Part shown: positions 10,608 through 21,870 of the stretch, piece after piece
Layout: every line of letters begins with the position of its first letter
Position numbering within the stretch: the first letter of the stretch is position 1
Source: Pleurodeles waltl
Lineage: Eukaryota > Chordata > Amphibia > Caudata > Salamandridae
Direction of reading: 5' to 3'
NCBI RefSeq assembly: GCF_031143425.1
Contig: NC_090450.1
Location: forward strand, 220,979,442 to 221,043,441
DNA: 64,000 nucleotides
Program-made: the position numbers and the translations under genes
Notes under the pieces: model-generated
What the model saw: only the letters and a program-made list of their open reading frames with translations
Told to the model about the DNA's origin: nothing
The model's database searches: none

Positions 10608-10929
10608 GGCCCATATTTATGGAAAATGGTGCACAAATGTATTTTTAATGCAATCTACCATCATTCCCTAGCACCTTCCGTGCGCCATATTTAAAAAAAG
10701 ACACACTATGACGCTAAGGAACAGTTAGCGTAAAAAAATTGAGGCTAGCCATTGCGACATGCCGTTAGGAAAAATCGCTCTTTTTTTGCAGCACATATTT
10801 ATCACTCAGAATGGGTTAGCACCATTTTTTACAGCTTTAGCATAGGAAATTGCACAAGCAAGAAAAAAACTGTGAAACAAATTGAACAACAAGCTTCAGA
10901 TTTCAGACCAGGAGAGACCCCAGGGAGAC

Positions 10930-12997
10930 CACAATCACCCAAGTACCAGCCAGGAGGCTCCAGCAAAGTCCCAGGAGAAGGAGAAGAGGAAGCACAAGTC
11001 ATCCTGGTCAGAGAGGTGGCAGAGCTCCAACACCAGCTCTTCGTCAGCTCCAAATTGCTAGTCAGTAGGAGAGACCCAATATGTCAGGCAATAGTAGACA
11101 AAGTCAACAGCGTGGCAGAGGTGAAGAGTACTGTCACTGATTTCGAAGCTCTGGCACGACTGCAAGTGCAGGACTAAGGAGAAATGGGCCAGGAACCTAA
11201 AGGCCGCACTGCAGATGGGCGATGGAAGTTCCACACCACAGGAGGACCTGGATGTGCTGGAGGAGATGGTCGCAGCAGTCATCACGGAGAAGCTGGTCAC
11301 TGGAATCGCAAGAAAGGACAGCGCAGAATACCAAGAACTACCACAAATGCAGGGTAAGTTAAGGGGGGAATATCTGGAATTCTACAAATGGCATTTGGGG
11401 GAGGCACATAGGACACACTCAATGCATGCTAAAGGTTAGCTGGAGCTAAATTAGCTGACGTGGGCCAACACAGCAAGCCTTCCACCATAGGACAAGGATG
11501 GCTGCATTGAGGGGAGATTGTTTTTGTGCAGAAAGGAACACCTTTCTACACAAAAACATTCTTAAAAGGCAAATAGCTCAGTCTATGTCCGTTGCTAAAT
11601 GCAGTACACATCGAAAATGTTCAAAATGAGGAGACAATATGGCATATAACTTCATTGTGCCATGCCAATGCCACTGCTGGGCTGGTGTGATATTTTGGCA
11701 AATCTCTGGTTTACAAAAAACTCGTCAGTCTGAGGCACTGTCAAAAAGCAATGGGTGTTGCTGTAGCACGCCCACAGCACCCATTGCACGCCCCTACCAC
11801 GCAAAGTGCTGCATGTGAAGGCACCCTTCTTACAAGATGGCCCTAAGCCACAATAAGTCAGTTAGCACCACATTGTAAAACTGTCACAGGGCATTGGGCC
11901 ACCTGAGCATCATGAAAAATAACCCTCAGGTGGTGCTAGGGGCACCTAGATATGCCCCAAAATATCTTGTGAGCTTGACCCATGTATGATGCACAATGCT
12001 ACCGATTATATACACCTATAACCTTGGGTCTGTAACATGCCACTGAGCCTACAGTAGCAAGTAAATAATGTGCCATGTCAACAGCCACCACAATCCAAGA
12101 TAAATCTTTCACTATCTCATTGCAGAGGATGATGCCTTACCTCCTGCTAACCGGCCTGTCCAGGATTTTACAGATGACATGGACGACCAGCTTCCGACCA
12201 TCAATGAAGAGACTCTCCAGGATGTCCTAGGATCCCTCCAGACACCCCCTCCGGTCATAGGGAGGGCACACAGCATTCCAGGGTCTCCACATGAACCACC
12301 CAGCTACCAGCTCGCAGCACAAGCAAGTAATGACACAGCCCAGGACTATGAGGACCCAGACATCACCGTCCAGAAGACAGTGGTAGGAGTCCAGCGGAAG
12401 CTGGTCAAGTAGGTGCAGGTGGAGATGGAGACCATGACAGGCAATCTAGAGGGAGTGTAGAGGTGCCTCAGTCCAATTAAGGACAACTCAGCTGCCTTCA
12501 GTGGCACCCACTCCCCGCTACAGGGACTCCAGCAGTCCCTGGCCGACATAGCTGCTGTCACGAGGCAGAAGTTTCAACAATTGCCCTCCCAAAGTGACAG
12601 CAGCATGATAGACAACAGACTGGGGGCTATATAGAATACCCTGGAGTCTATACAGTGGGAAGTGGCCTCCCTCGGAGAAAACATGGCTGCCTTCCACTGT
12701 GACGTTGCTGCAGTTTTGAGAAATCAGTAGTTCCTCCTTGCTGCTGTCATGCCTTTTGTGTTCTGACAAATTGCAGCTGCCGGGACCTTTGACTCCACAT
12801 CTCTATCCCGTGATGTGTGTTTGACCCCCTCACCAACAGCACCACCCATGACACAGGAGGCACCACACACATCAGAGGATGAAGATGTAGAAAGAACATT
12901 CACAAGGCAACTATCTGGTAGCACCAGTCTGCACCACTTGGACAGTATCTCCTTAGTTCTGGGCTTGAGATGCCAGTGTTTTGACAGCATTAAATGA
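10930..12997 (+). pseudogene. Harbinger A MYB/SANT-like accessory protein, decayed
   Basis: The SANT/MYB-like region is readable from about 10998 (LVREVAELQHQLF, then ICQAIVDKVNSVAEVKSTV). A frameshift near 11145 moves the frame, after which the conserved Trp-containing end (LWHDCKCRTKEKWARN) continues into LDVLEEMVAAVITEKLVTGI. Exon 1 ends at 11353 (CAGG, then GTAAGTT). Exon 2 starts at 12126 after CATTGCAG and keeps phase (EDDALPPANRP). Exon 2 carries several stop codons (first near 12410, others near 12460, 12630 and 12727) before a last open stretch to 12997. In this superfamily the protein binds DNA and helps bring the transposase to the nucleus and element ends. No start codon can be assigned. 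The gene is dead. Confidence 0.75.
11354..12125 (+). other. Intron of the Harbinger A MYB-like gene, with hairpin modules
   Basis: The interval is bounded by GTAAGTT and CATTGCAG. It contains inverted repeats such as TGTTTTTGTGCAGAAAGG with its complement (11519-11559) and GCAATGGGTGTTGCTGT with GCACCCATTGC (11749-11790). Close relatives of both occur in the MITE at 48563-49329, so a related MITE probably sits in this intron. Confidence 0.5.
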
Positions 12998-14146
12998 GCC
13001 CTCTTCACCCAACTACTCTTAACTTATCTGCTATGTACTGTCATTGTCTAAATTTTTACCTAGTGGCAATTTTGACACCTCCTCACTAATGCACTCCTAA
13101 CCATGTCTCATGAGAAGTCCCTCACCCCTGGACTCTGATTTTACTACAAATGGCTAAGGCTCTCTCATGGAGTCTGTGAACTGGACATTGTATAGCATTT
13201 AAAATTGCACTTGCACCAGTAAAAAAAGCACCTTGTTCACATGTAACATTTCTACGTTTACTGTGATACATCAATTCAGCTAAATGATTGTATTATGTGA
13301 ATCCATATCAATGAATACAGAACATCATTACATGAGTGCATCACTGTCAGACACAAAGCTACACACTAGTATCCTAACATGAGAAAGGTGAATGATAGTG
13401 TTGTGAGCTACAACCAACTTACAGAGTATTCAGTACATATATTGAACAGAAATCCCTGGAAGTTGACATACGGCATGTATGGCTCAGAACCAAGTCATTG
13501 GTATTTTACCCAGATGGGAGTACCAGTACAACTAATATGTGTGGTACAGAAGAGGCTAACCTTATCAGTGATGGGCACCTGTCAGTGTTGCAGGATACAG
13601 TCCAAGTTTGCCTGTCATATGTGCCACACTTGTCAACAATGATACTGCAAGACCCCACCAATGACAATTGAAGTTCCATACTTAGCTGTCCAAGATAACA
13701 TATACATACACATTGTGTATGTCTGGAACAGTGGATGACAAATATATAGACTAGCTGATATCATTAAGCAGCCAATCTGACAGATCCTTGGTCAAAGGGG
13801 ATGCGCATGGTAATCCATGGAAATCAAAACAGTAAGCATACCCTGAGCCATTCCTCCACCTTGGCCAGTGCACACATGAGAACACCCAGAAACTCAACCA
13901 ACATGGAGAAAAAATTCTCTTATACAAACAGATTTTTTTTAAAAATATTTAAAGCTACACACCTCAATCTATCCTAAAAACTACCCTAAGCCAAAGTAGC
14001 CCAAACTAACTTAGCTTGATTACAACTACACCTATCTAACTTATTCTAAACTAATCTTACATATGTAACGCCACACTCTAAACATTGTCGTCCCCCTTAA
14101 GAGACAAGATACAAGTAGGATAACATAAACTAGGGCTACACATATA
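12998..14146. other. Non-coding DNA of Harbinger A
   Basis: An open frame at 13379-13642 shows no recognisable family. A TAAACTAA-rich stretch lies at 13960-14060. Nothing else can be supported. Confidence 0.4.
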
Positions 14147-14461
14147 GGGCCAGATGTAGGAGTCATTTTGCATGGTGCAAACTGCGAAAATCACAGTTGC
14201 GCCATGCAAAATGCGCATCGCAATGCTCATTCACATTTTGCAAGTCAGTACCAACTCGCAAAATCTGAATGCGACTCGCAAATAGGAAGGGGTGTCCCCT
14301 TCCGATTTTCGACTCGCAAATAGGAAGGGGTGTCCCCTTCCTATTTGCGACTCGCGCTCGCAAAGCAATTCGCAGTTACCACCAGTGTCACACTGGTGGT
14401 AACCCATTCGCAAAAGGGAAGGGGTCCCCATTGCACATTCAGAAAATGCTACATCTGGCCC
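14147..14461. mobile_element. Short Harbinger-type MITE made of consecutive hairpins
   Basis: Ends GGGCCAGATGTAGGAG and AATGCTACATCTGGCCC are the terminal repeats of the Harbinger C family. The flanking triplets are ATA on the left and GTA on the right, so the duplication is imperfect. The 315 bp interior is a row of back-to-back inverted repeats, for example 14166-14211, 14228-14273, 14277-14311, 14316-14350 (perfect, CGCAAATAGGAAGGGG arms) and 14374-14403 (GTTACCACCAGTGT arms). It has no coding capacity. Confidence 0.82.
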
Positions 14462-14569
14462 GTAGTTACTTAACCTATGTCCTAAACAAAAATACCACCA
14501 TGAAAACCATCCCTGACACTGATAGGGGCCTCCCCCGCTCCCCTCCCCCTCCCCAGAGACTTCCCCCAC

Positions 14570-14835
14570 CCTCCCCCATGACATACATGCACTTTCAAGC
14601 ACCAACATACACACACTCATACACACATTCACCCTTGCATGCATACATACATTCACACACACACACACACATCCACACCCACTGACACACCCGCAAGCAC
14701 CCATGCATTCACACAATGCAACATACACGCACTCACACCCATTCATGCACACACGCATTCCACATGCCACACACCAGTATGCACGCAAACTGAAACATAC
14801 ACCCACACCCCCCCCACACACACAACTCCCCCACC
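14570..14835. repeat. CA-rich simple sequence
   Basis: An imperfect (CA)n tract with ACACACATTCACAC and CATACA variants. The open frames rich in His/Thr on the plus strand and Val/Cys on the minus strand are by-products of composition. Confidence 0.85.
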
Positions 14836-14839
14836 CACC

Positions 14840-15100
14840 TCCCCTGTCAGAGTATCCAACTTACCTGCTTGCAGGGGGTCCTCCGGCAGGAGACAGGATG
14901 TGACGCAGCTGCCAGCAGCAGCGTCCACCAGCAGAACACTGCCAGGCCATGTCATGGGTCATGATACGGTCTGCGGCGGTCTTCTGGCGTGGCGCTGCTG
15001 CTGGCAGCAGCGCCACCTTACCGCCGCCATGACCGTAGAAGGAATTCCGCCAGCCTTCTGGTGGAATTCCAGCTATGGTCATAATATGGGGGGCAATAGG
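14840..15100. mobile_element. GC-rich Harbinger-type terminal fragment with inverted repeats
   Basis: The stretch contains CTGGCGTGGCGCTGCTGCTGG with GCAGCAGCGCCAC just after it, and GAATTCCGCCAGCCTTCTGG with TGGAATTCC, and ends GGTCATAATATGGGGGGC. That ending resembles the CATAATGAGGGCC terminus of Harbinger B. A matching left end was not found, so this is probably a fragment of a related non-autonomous element. Confidence 0.4.
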
Positions 15101-17027
15101 TAGCTGCGGCAATGGTGTTTTGACGGCTGTCGCCATAGTCTCAGATAATAGAGACCCTGGCACCTACAAACCATAATTTTCCCTGACACTCCTGTGGTTC
15201 ATTTCACTGCACCATATGTACATGGAATTGTCATGCAGGTGATTTGTAGCTTTACACCTCCATGACCATATGGGCTCCATGACACTGTATTCTGCATCTG
15301 AGGGGCATGCAATGGTTGTTGCATTGGCCATCCCATTGTGACACCTATTGCTTTTGAGCCTTGCCCAGATGTTGAAGACGTCTAACTCCTTGTCCCCCCC
15401 ACAAACTGATTTACAACTACCCAGGGGTTGTGTGAGTATTCCAAAGTGTTCGGGAATGCTTTGATACATCCTTGTTTCTAGTTACTATGTGTGTACCATC
15501 CCCAAGAGGGGGATAGAATGTCTCACTGCCACGTTGTGCAACATGCAGCAGGCCACCACTATTCTACACACCTTTTCAGGCCTATAGGCCAGGGAACCCC
15601 CAGGGATATGTAGAGAACAAAATCTAGCCTTCAGGAGACCTATTGTTCCCTCTATCACCCTCCTAGTACATCCATGGGGCTCATTGTAATTCCTCACTGC
15701 ATTCGTCCTGGGATTCCTCACTAGTGTCAGGAGCCAATGCAAGTTTGGATAGCAAGAATCACCTGGAAAAAGGTGCAGTACAGAGTCGTCATTGTTAAGC
15801 CCCTTAGTCAGACAGCCTGGCTGTCTGCTATGTGTCAGTTAGTGACAGACACACTTACCTATGATCCACTCTCTGTCCTCTTGGAGTTGTTCCATCCTCT
15901 GTGAAACACTACTGTTCCTCAACCCAAAGGAATCATGGACTGAACCTGGGAACATGGCATTCACATGGGAGATGTACTGGTCTGCAGTACATACCAATTG
16001 GATGTTCATGGAGTGAAAGTTCTTTCTGTTTCCGTACACCTTTTCACGCACTCTTGGGGGCATGATCGGTATGTGGATGCCGTTGATGGCACCTTTCACA
16101 TGGGGTATGCTGGCAAAGGCATAGAATTCAGACTTGATGGCAGGGAGGTCATTACTTTGGGGAAACCTCACATAGGACTGCAGGTGTCATACAAATGCAT
16201 TCAGAAATTTTATCAGTATCATGCAGAACATTGGCTGTGAAATTCCAGCACCCATGCCCACTGTCACATGAAATGAGCCTGTGGCCAGGAAATGGAGTGC
16301 GGAGAGCACCTGCACTTCAGTAGGGATGGTATGCTGATTATGATTTCCCAAGTTAGTGCAGGATCCAGTAAAGCACAAAGTTCATTGCACGGGTGAGTCT
16401 GTAATTGATTATGATCTGACGCTCTACCATGGTCCTCATATCCACAAGTGGTCTGTACACCGATGGTGCCCTTCCTCGCCATAAGGGTCGGTACCTACGA
16501 GGGGTATCAAAAAGGTGTGATGAAAAAACATACATAGGCCCACATTTTCATCATATGTGCACTGCATAGTTCATTGTAGTGACTCAACATTAACTGCTTC
16601 CTGCCATATCTACATCTACCCCACAATGAGGGGACAGAGTTTTTCATGTGTGGTATATTATGGAATGGACACATGCTTAGGTGCTTCTTGTGGCTAGTAG
16701 GGCCTGCATTGTGCCAATTTTTATTTATAGATGCGTAGTTACTGCCAAATTGTCTGCCCACTGTAATCCAGGACTTTTGTTGTGGAAGTGACCTCATACC
16801 GCTAGTGGTTGACGTCACAGCGTAAGGCGGTGTTTACCGCCATTCGCACCATCATTGGTTAACATGGATGCCAATGGGGAATTCTGGTGTACCATGATCG
16901 CTTCCGGCGGTGACGGTGCACACCGCCGCGGTACATACGCGATTATGTCATCGATTATTTACTTGACTCCCTGATTTCGTGTGGACAGGTACTCCACTGT
17001 GTGTACTGCTGTGGCCTGCCTCTGGCA

Positions 17028-18523
17028 ATGGATGTGGCTCGTGTTGCAGGGGAAAGGTCCCCGGCCTTACCCCAGGAGGAACTGGAGAGGCTGGAGGACG
17101 GGGTCCTGCCCCTGTACACAAAACGGTACGGACGGCCAGAGGTACAGGTGAGTATGGGTTAGTTGGGCACTGTTTGGGTGTAATGGATGGTGTTGAATGG
17201 ACATATGTGTGCACCTCTGAGCCTGCATGGCCCGTGGTGCATGGCATGCTGTGTGCGTATGGCCTGACAACCTGAGAGTACTGTCCGTCCCATAGTGGAC
17301 AATTAGCCAGCTGTACCTATCTTGCAAGTGCCTGACCTCTGTGTTCCATGTCTGTGTCACCCTTTTAGGTCAGCACGCACCAGAAGAGGGCACTTTGACA
17401 TGCAATCGCCAAGGAGGTGCAGACCCTGGGGGTCTACACCCGGCAGAGCACCCACTGCACAAAGAGGTGGGAGGACCTGCAGCGCTGGGCGCGTAAGATT
17501 TGTGAAGCCCAGCTGAGGAAGACCTCCCAATTTGGAAGGGGCGCCCATCGGGCACTGACCCCCATCATGCAACGTATCCTGGTGGTGGCGTACCCAGACC
17601 TGGATGGGCGCTTGAAAGCTGCACAGCAGTCACAAGGGGGTGAGTACTCATTTCACAAACCTCAGTCTGGAAGGATGTCTGCGTGTGCATTAGGGTTCAT
17701 GCTGCTTGGAGGCAGGGACTCCGACTGGTGTCCATCTACATCATGGTTCCCAAAGGGTGTAGGGGTGTCTTTGTCAGGTCTCCCACACGTCGCCTCCTTA
17801 GGTAGTCCAGGGGATGGGTGTAGAGCAGTATTCTGGTCAGTAGTCAGGGGCATGGCCATGGGCATAGTGAACGGTGCTGCCTGTTGGGTGTGTCTTCTGG
17901 GTGGGTGTATGTCTGGACATTATCTACCTCCATTCAGCTATTTACAATTGTCTCGCCTGTCTTTTCTCCCCATCCCTGTTCTCTTGTGTTGGTTTGGTAC
18001 AGCAGCAACATCTGGCGAGGGAGCTGAGGCACCGGCAAGTGGGGAGGCAACTACCACTGGAGGTAGTGACTCCGAGACCTCCTCCGATGGGGGCTCCCTG
18101 GCAGTGGCGGACCCTAGTTGCCACACCACTACAGTGACATCTTCCGCCACCCCCATTCCACTCCCTTCTGCTCCCCACCGAGTTGCCTGTGCCCGCTCAC
18201 CCAGAAACGTGGGTGTTTCCTTCACCCCAGGGACCTCCTCGCCTGCCCCAGTCAGCCCTGCTGCCCTCACAGAGGAGGCTATTGACCTCCTGAGAACCAT
18301 CTCTGTAGGTCAGACAACTATTGTCAATGCCATCCAGGGGCTAGCATCAGAGGTGCAGCAGACAAATGCCTATCTGGATGGCATTCATGATGCCTTTTCT
18401 GCCCTACAGAGATCTTTTCAAGCTCTGGCCTCCTCTTGGACGGCAGCCAGTTTCCCCTGGCCATTCCGTCCCCCCACAACCTCCTCTACCCCTTCTAGCA
18501 CCCCACTCCCTTCACCTGTCTAA
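17028..18523 (+). pseudogene. Harbinger B MYB/SANT-like accessory protein, one nonsense codon
   Basis: Exons are 17028-17147, 17369-17639 and 18003-18523, joined at GTGAGT/TTTTAG and GTGAGT/GGTACAG sites and keeping one frame for 304 codons including the stop. The start MDVARVAGERS leads into LPQEELERLEDGVLPLYTKR, then the SANT-like domain (RSTHC-like QSTHCTKRWEDLQRWARK, then PIMQRILVVAYPDLDGRL). The C-terminal part is Ser/Thr/Pro-rich and ends in a likely amphipathic segment (TEEAIDLLRTISVGQTTIVN, then LASEVQQTNAYLDGIHDAF). The only lesion seen is TGA at 17396-17398 in place of the conserved Trp of KRALWHAIAKE. The second intron happens to lack stops, so a single 368-codon frame crosses it. 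The gene lies antisense inside the first intron of the Harbinger B transposase. Confidence 0.82.
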
Positions 18524-19772
18524 GGCACACATTCAGACACGCAGTCAAGCACATCAACACACAAGAAGCACACTTCTAAACACAAGCACCACACCTCCCA
18601 CCACAAGCATTCACACAGCCAACAGACACATGAACACACAACATCACCCACTTCCCCCAGTGTGCCCACCTCTTCCGCCTCCCTGTCTTTCCCCTCTACA
18701 TCCACACCCTCATGCACTGCACCTTCAGTCACTGTTGCTGCTCTCCTTACTGCACTCACCACAATAGCAGACATCCATACATGCACCCCATGCACCACAC
18801 CTGCACTCACCACAACTTTGACACATGTAGCACACTCACCAGACTTGCAGACACCCACACAACATACATCCACACTAGCTGCCTGTCTTCTCTCACTGTG
18901 TCCACCCCTCCTTTAAAAACACACATATGCACCAAGACACCCACCCATCACACATCCACCGCACTGCAGCATACTGTCCAGTCACCTGCACCCACTACAC
19001 GCACCCCTACACCATATACATCCACTGCCTCCACTCCCCCGCCCTCATCCAGAAACACCCCAATTGTTCCGAATAACCTTTCCCTCTCCTGTGCTGACCT
19101 CTTCCAACCCACTGGCCCACCCCGTCTTGTCCTCAAGCGTGCTCACCTACTTGTCCTTTCCACTCCTTCCACTTCACAGCCCACCCCTGTCCGCCCTTCA
19201 CATTCCTGTGCCTCTTCCCCAGAGAAAAAAAAAACCTGGGCAGAGCCTCGTCCATCTGGCTCCACCCGCTAAAAACACCCCCCTTCAAAGGACAACACCC
19301 ACCCCCCCTCCACCTTCCAAACAAAAGTCCGTGGCCCACCCCGTCGTAAATACCCACCACCACCTGCCCCCATTCCGTGAGGTGCCTGGATGCCCCTTTG
19401 TTGCCCCATTAGGTGCAGTACTGTGCACTTTTGGGTACGTTGTGGCCCATGGCAATTGTAGCCATACGGACTGGCCATTGGCCCTGTTTGAACTATTTGG
19501 CTCTGTGAGCTTTAATTAAAAATATCTGTGGGGCCTGTGTTTTGGTGGCACACTGTTGACCCCTGGTCTTTCGTTTCATTGTTTATGGGTGTGGGGTATT
19601 TGTATGTACTATGGGCAAGTTGGATTTGCCTTGTGTCGGTTAAGTACCTATTGCTGTGGGGTGTATGACTTGTGCTCCTGTGAATGGTTGGGGGGGCGTT
19701 GCAGGGTGGGTGGAGTGGGTGGGTATGACACTGTGCCCTTTCCTCCCTTGTTTCATAGGTTGCAGTACTTAC
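18524..19772. other. CA/CT-rich downstream region of Harbinger B
   Basis: 18530-19060 is rich in CACA and CCAC motifs; 19060-19330 is pyrimidine-rich on the plus strand. The many overlapping Ser/Thr/Pro frames here follow from composition. The region lies inside the transposase first intron. Confidence 0.55.
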
Positions 19773-19855
19773 CGTCGTCGTTTTTGTCAACGGTTTCGGT
19801 CGTGGAGGTATATGGCAAGGAGCAGGGCTTGCATGATCTGCAGCTCTCTATCCAT

Positions 19856-20191
19856 GTCTGTTTCGGCGCGTTGTGTGAGCCTCTGGTGAGTGTTTCCTTA
19901 TATTTGGTTCATTTCCACCTGGCTTTGGGTGGCGGTGGTTCCCGCCCCGGAACTGGCTGCGGACTGGTGGTTCATTATTTTATGGGTGGGTTGGGCCTTT
20001 CCGTTGGCCTGTGGGCGGACTCTGCCGTCGTTGTCGGCACTCCTCTGCTGGCCATGTGTGGTTTTCAGGATCCATGTCTTTCGTTTGGTTCATTATTTGG
20101 CAGTCCCGCCCGCTCCTCTTTTGGTGGTTTTTACCACCACCGCCGGCGGCGCAGATCCGACCGCCGTGTTCATAATGAGGGCCTAAGTTTG
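19856..20191. other. Right subterminal region of Harbinger B
   Basis: GC-rich DNA between the transposase start codon and the terminus, including TACCACCACCGCCGGCGGCG. It should contain the transposase promoter and transposase-binding sites. No specific site can be assigned. Confidence 0.45.
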
Positions 20192-20869
20192 GAGTGTATG
20201 TGATGCATAATGTACAGGAAGAGGAAAGTGCTAGTCCATAGTCAAGCTCCCTTAAATGGGGTTGGCCATTGACACATAAGGGCAGATTAAAGGAATGTGG
20301 TGCTGCAGCAAGTGCATCACTACAGTCCTTGTGGCCCTTAGTGCACCTCTTTCTCCTGCCATGTGTGTGCCTAATGAGAAATACGGCACAGCATGGTATA
20401 GGTAGGGGGCAACTGCATCTATTTAAATGGAAGCAAATTATGTACTCAGCAGGAGTAGCAACAATAAGATTAGCGCGACTTATGCTGAGTACATAGGTGT
20501 CCATCATATACAGTTATTTGTCCCCTTATAACACCTGCTCTGAGCAGCCACTCAAAGTGCAGGAAATATGTCTATAGGAAATTTCTCTTATTTCCCAGAA
20601 GCGTGTCCTTCAGCTCCCCAAACAGGTGTAGGCACCAATTCCATACATTATGCCTGGCGCAGGCCTCGTGTTATGCTGGTCTAAACAGAGTGGTGCTATG
20701 CATGCATCGCACCACTTTGTTATGATTGTGCAGGGATGATGGCACTTCTGCCCTGGCTCTGCTTCATAAATGTTAATTACAATGGTAGCCCTAAGGTGGC
20801 ACTAGGGCTCTTAATACAGGGTCAATATTACATGTCCAGATCCTTTGAAAAAACATGCTGCACTCAAGC
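20192..20869. other. Non-coding DNA of Harbinger A
   Basis: No gene is recognised. Phrases such as GGTGCTGCAGCAAGTGCATC and GTGGCACTAGGGC resemble Harbinger MITE interiors, but no bounded element can be drawn. Confidence 0.35.
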
Positions 20870-20928
20870 TTATCTGCACCTGTCTTGCACATGCAGATAT
20901 GTTGCTGCTGTGCAAATGGGATACTTAC

Positions 20929-21124
20929 CAACTGCTCCACCGATCTCAATCCCCAGGTGATCCAGTAGATATTGCTCCCTTGAGATCAGGTCAGCCCAAC
21001 GGTGTTTGAGTTGGTGGTCATTGCGTCCAGTGCCAAATATTCTTGTCAGGTGGTGGAACACCTTCCCCACAGCAGCTTCCTGGCCTCTGTGTGGTAGCCT
21101 GGATAACGCAGCCACCCAATGCAA
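20929..21124 (-). pseudogene. Isolated MYB/SANT-like exon remnant
   Basis: The minus-strand frame contains GKVFHHLTRIFGTGRNDHQL followed by KHRWADLISREQYLLDHLG. This has the spacing and the Arg-Trp-Asp-Leu signature of the last helix of SANT-like domains found in Harbinger accessory proteins. A consensus donor GTAAGTAT follows at 20928. No start or neighbouring exon could be joined. It differs from both MYB-like genes nearby, so it may be left from a further element. Confidence 0.4.
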
Positions 21125-21533
21125 GCATCAATGGCAGGCCTTGCTACCCAAGCCAAATAAAGCCCCTCAATCATTAGCCATCATCTTTGACATCCTCCCT
21201 TTCCCAGACATCATGCAGTGTATGTATAGTGCAATTGTAAATGTAGGGAAAAAACATAAATATATAACTCCCCGGACTACCCCAAACACCCAACAAACTG
21301 TCCTACCCCTAAACACACCCCACAATACAGTGACATATACAGTAAAAATACACTACAAAAAAACTGATTAAAAGACAAATAAGACACAACAGCTACAAGA
21401 CACAGCTCAAACACACTTCAAAAACTCGAATCCACCAACAACACCAGCTCCACACACCCTCACACAGTCACAGACAATAAGACTGTGAAGTGAAAGTGAA
21501 AATGAACTCACTGTACCATGAATGCAGGCACAT

Positions 21534-21870
21534 GACGGTCATGCATCGATTTTGTCCCATTGTCCATGACAAGGCCAGTGGACTTGCAGTGGATGCTCAG
21601 GGGCCAAGCATAATTTTTCTGCATGGTAAAGTATGAAGTTTAAGCATTTGAGTCTAAATTTTCGATCTATGATGGTCATGCATGGTATTCCTTCCCATAT
21701 GGGCTGACAAGGCCTGTGGCCATGCATTTGATGCACAGGGGCCAAGCGTCATTTTCCTGGGCTTGCGTAATATGGAATTTCACTTTTTCCGTAAAAAACA
21801 ATTGACGCATGATGGGAATGCGTGGAAATTGATTATGCAGGCTTACAGTGCACCCAGATTCACACATGTC
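21534..21870. repeat. Short tandem repeat, period about 137-140 bp
   Basis: GACGGTCATGCAT at 21534, GATGGTCATGCAT at 21671 and GATGGGAATGCGT at 21811 begin successive diverged copies. Copies 1 and 2 share GACAAGGCC, TGCACAGGGGCCAAGCGTCA-like and TTTTCTGCATGGT-like segments. No function is evident. Confidence 0.5.

Larger units (their letters stand above)
15485..19855 (-). pseudogene. Harbinger B transposase (HARBI1-like DDE nuclease), inactivated
   Basis: Three exons read on the minus strand. Exon 1 is 19855-19773 (start MDRELQIMQALLLAIYLHDR, donor GTAAGTAC), exon 2 is 16494-15859 and exon 3 is 15762-15485. The exon 1-2 junction restores an Arg-rich stretch (KRRRYRPLWRGRAPS). The exon 2-3 junction restores GDSCYP across a phase-1 intron. 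Lesions: TGA in exon 1 (19787-19789), a frameshift near 16378 and TGA at 16187-16189. The first catalytic Asp is replaced by Asn (GAINGIHI where the family has GAIDGTH); the second (PGSVHDSF) and the Glu (RRVIEGTIGLLKARF) remain. The enzyme would cut and join element ends, but this copy cannot. Intron 1 (~3.3 kb) contains the opposite-strand MYB-like gene. Confidence 0.83.
15164..20191 (-). mobile_element. Harbinger B, with MYB-like gene nested in a transposase intron
   Basis: The right end is at about 20191 (TTCATAATGAGGGCC, followed by TAA). The left end is not resolved and may be truncated; 15164 marks only the start of sequence that could belong. The element holds a three-exon transposase gene on the minus strand (15485-19855). 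Within its first intron lies a three-exon MYB-like gene on the plus strand (17028-18523). Both are inactivated by point changes but are easily read. It sits inside Harbinger A. Confidence 0.72.

Noticed and set aside
14231..14821. 196-codon minus-strand Cys/Val/Gly-rich frame
   Set aside because: Produced by the CA-rich tract and a hairpin MITE. It spans an element boundary and has no motif.
18520..19272. Several overlapping Thr/Pro/Ser-rich frames
   Set aside because: Compositional artefacts of CA/CT-rich DNA downstream of the Harbinger B MYB-like gene.
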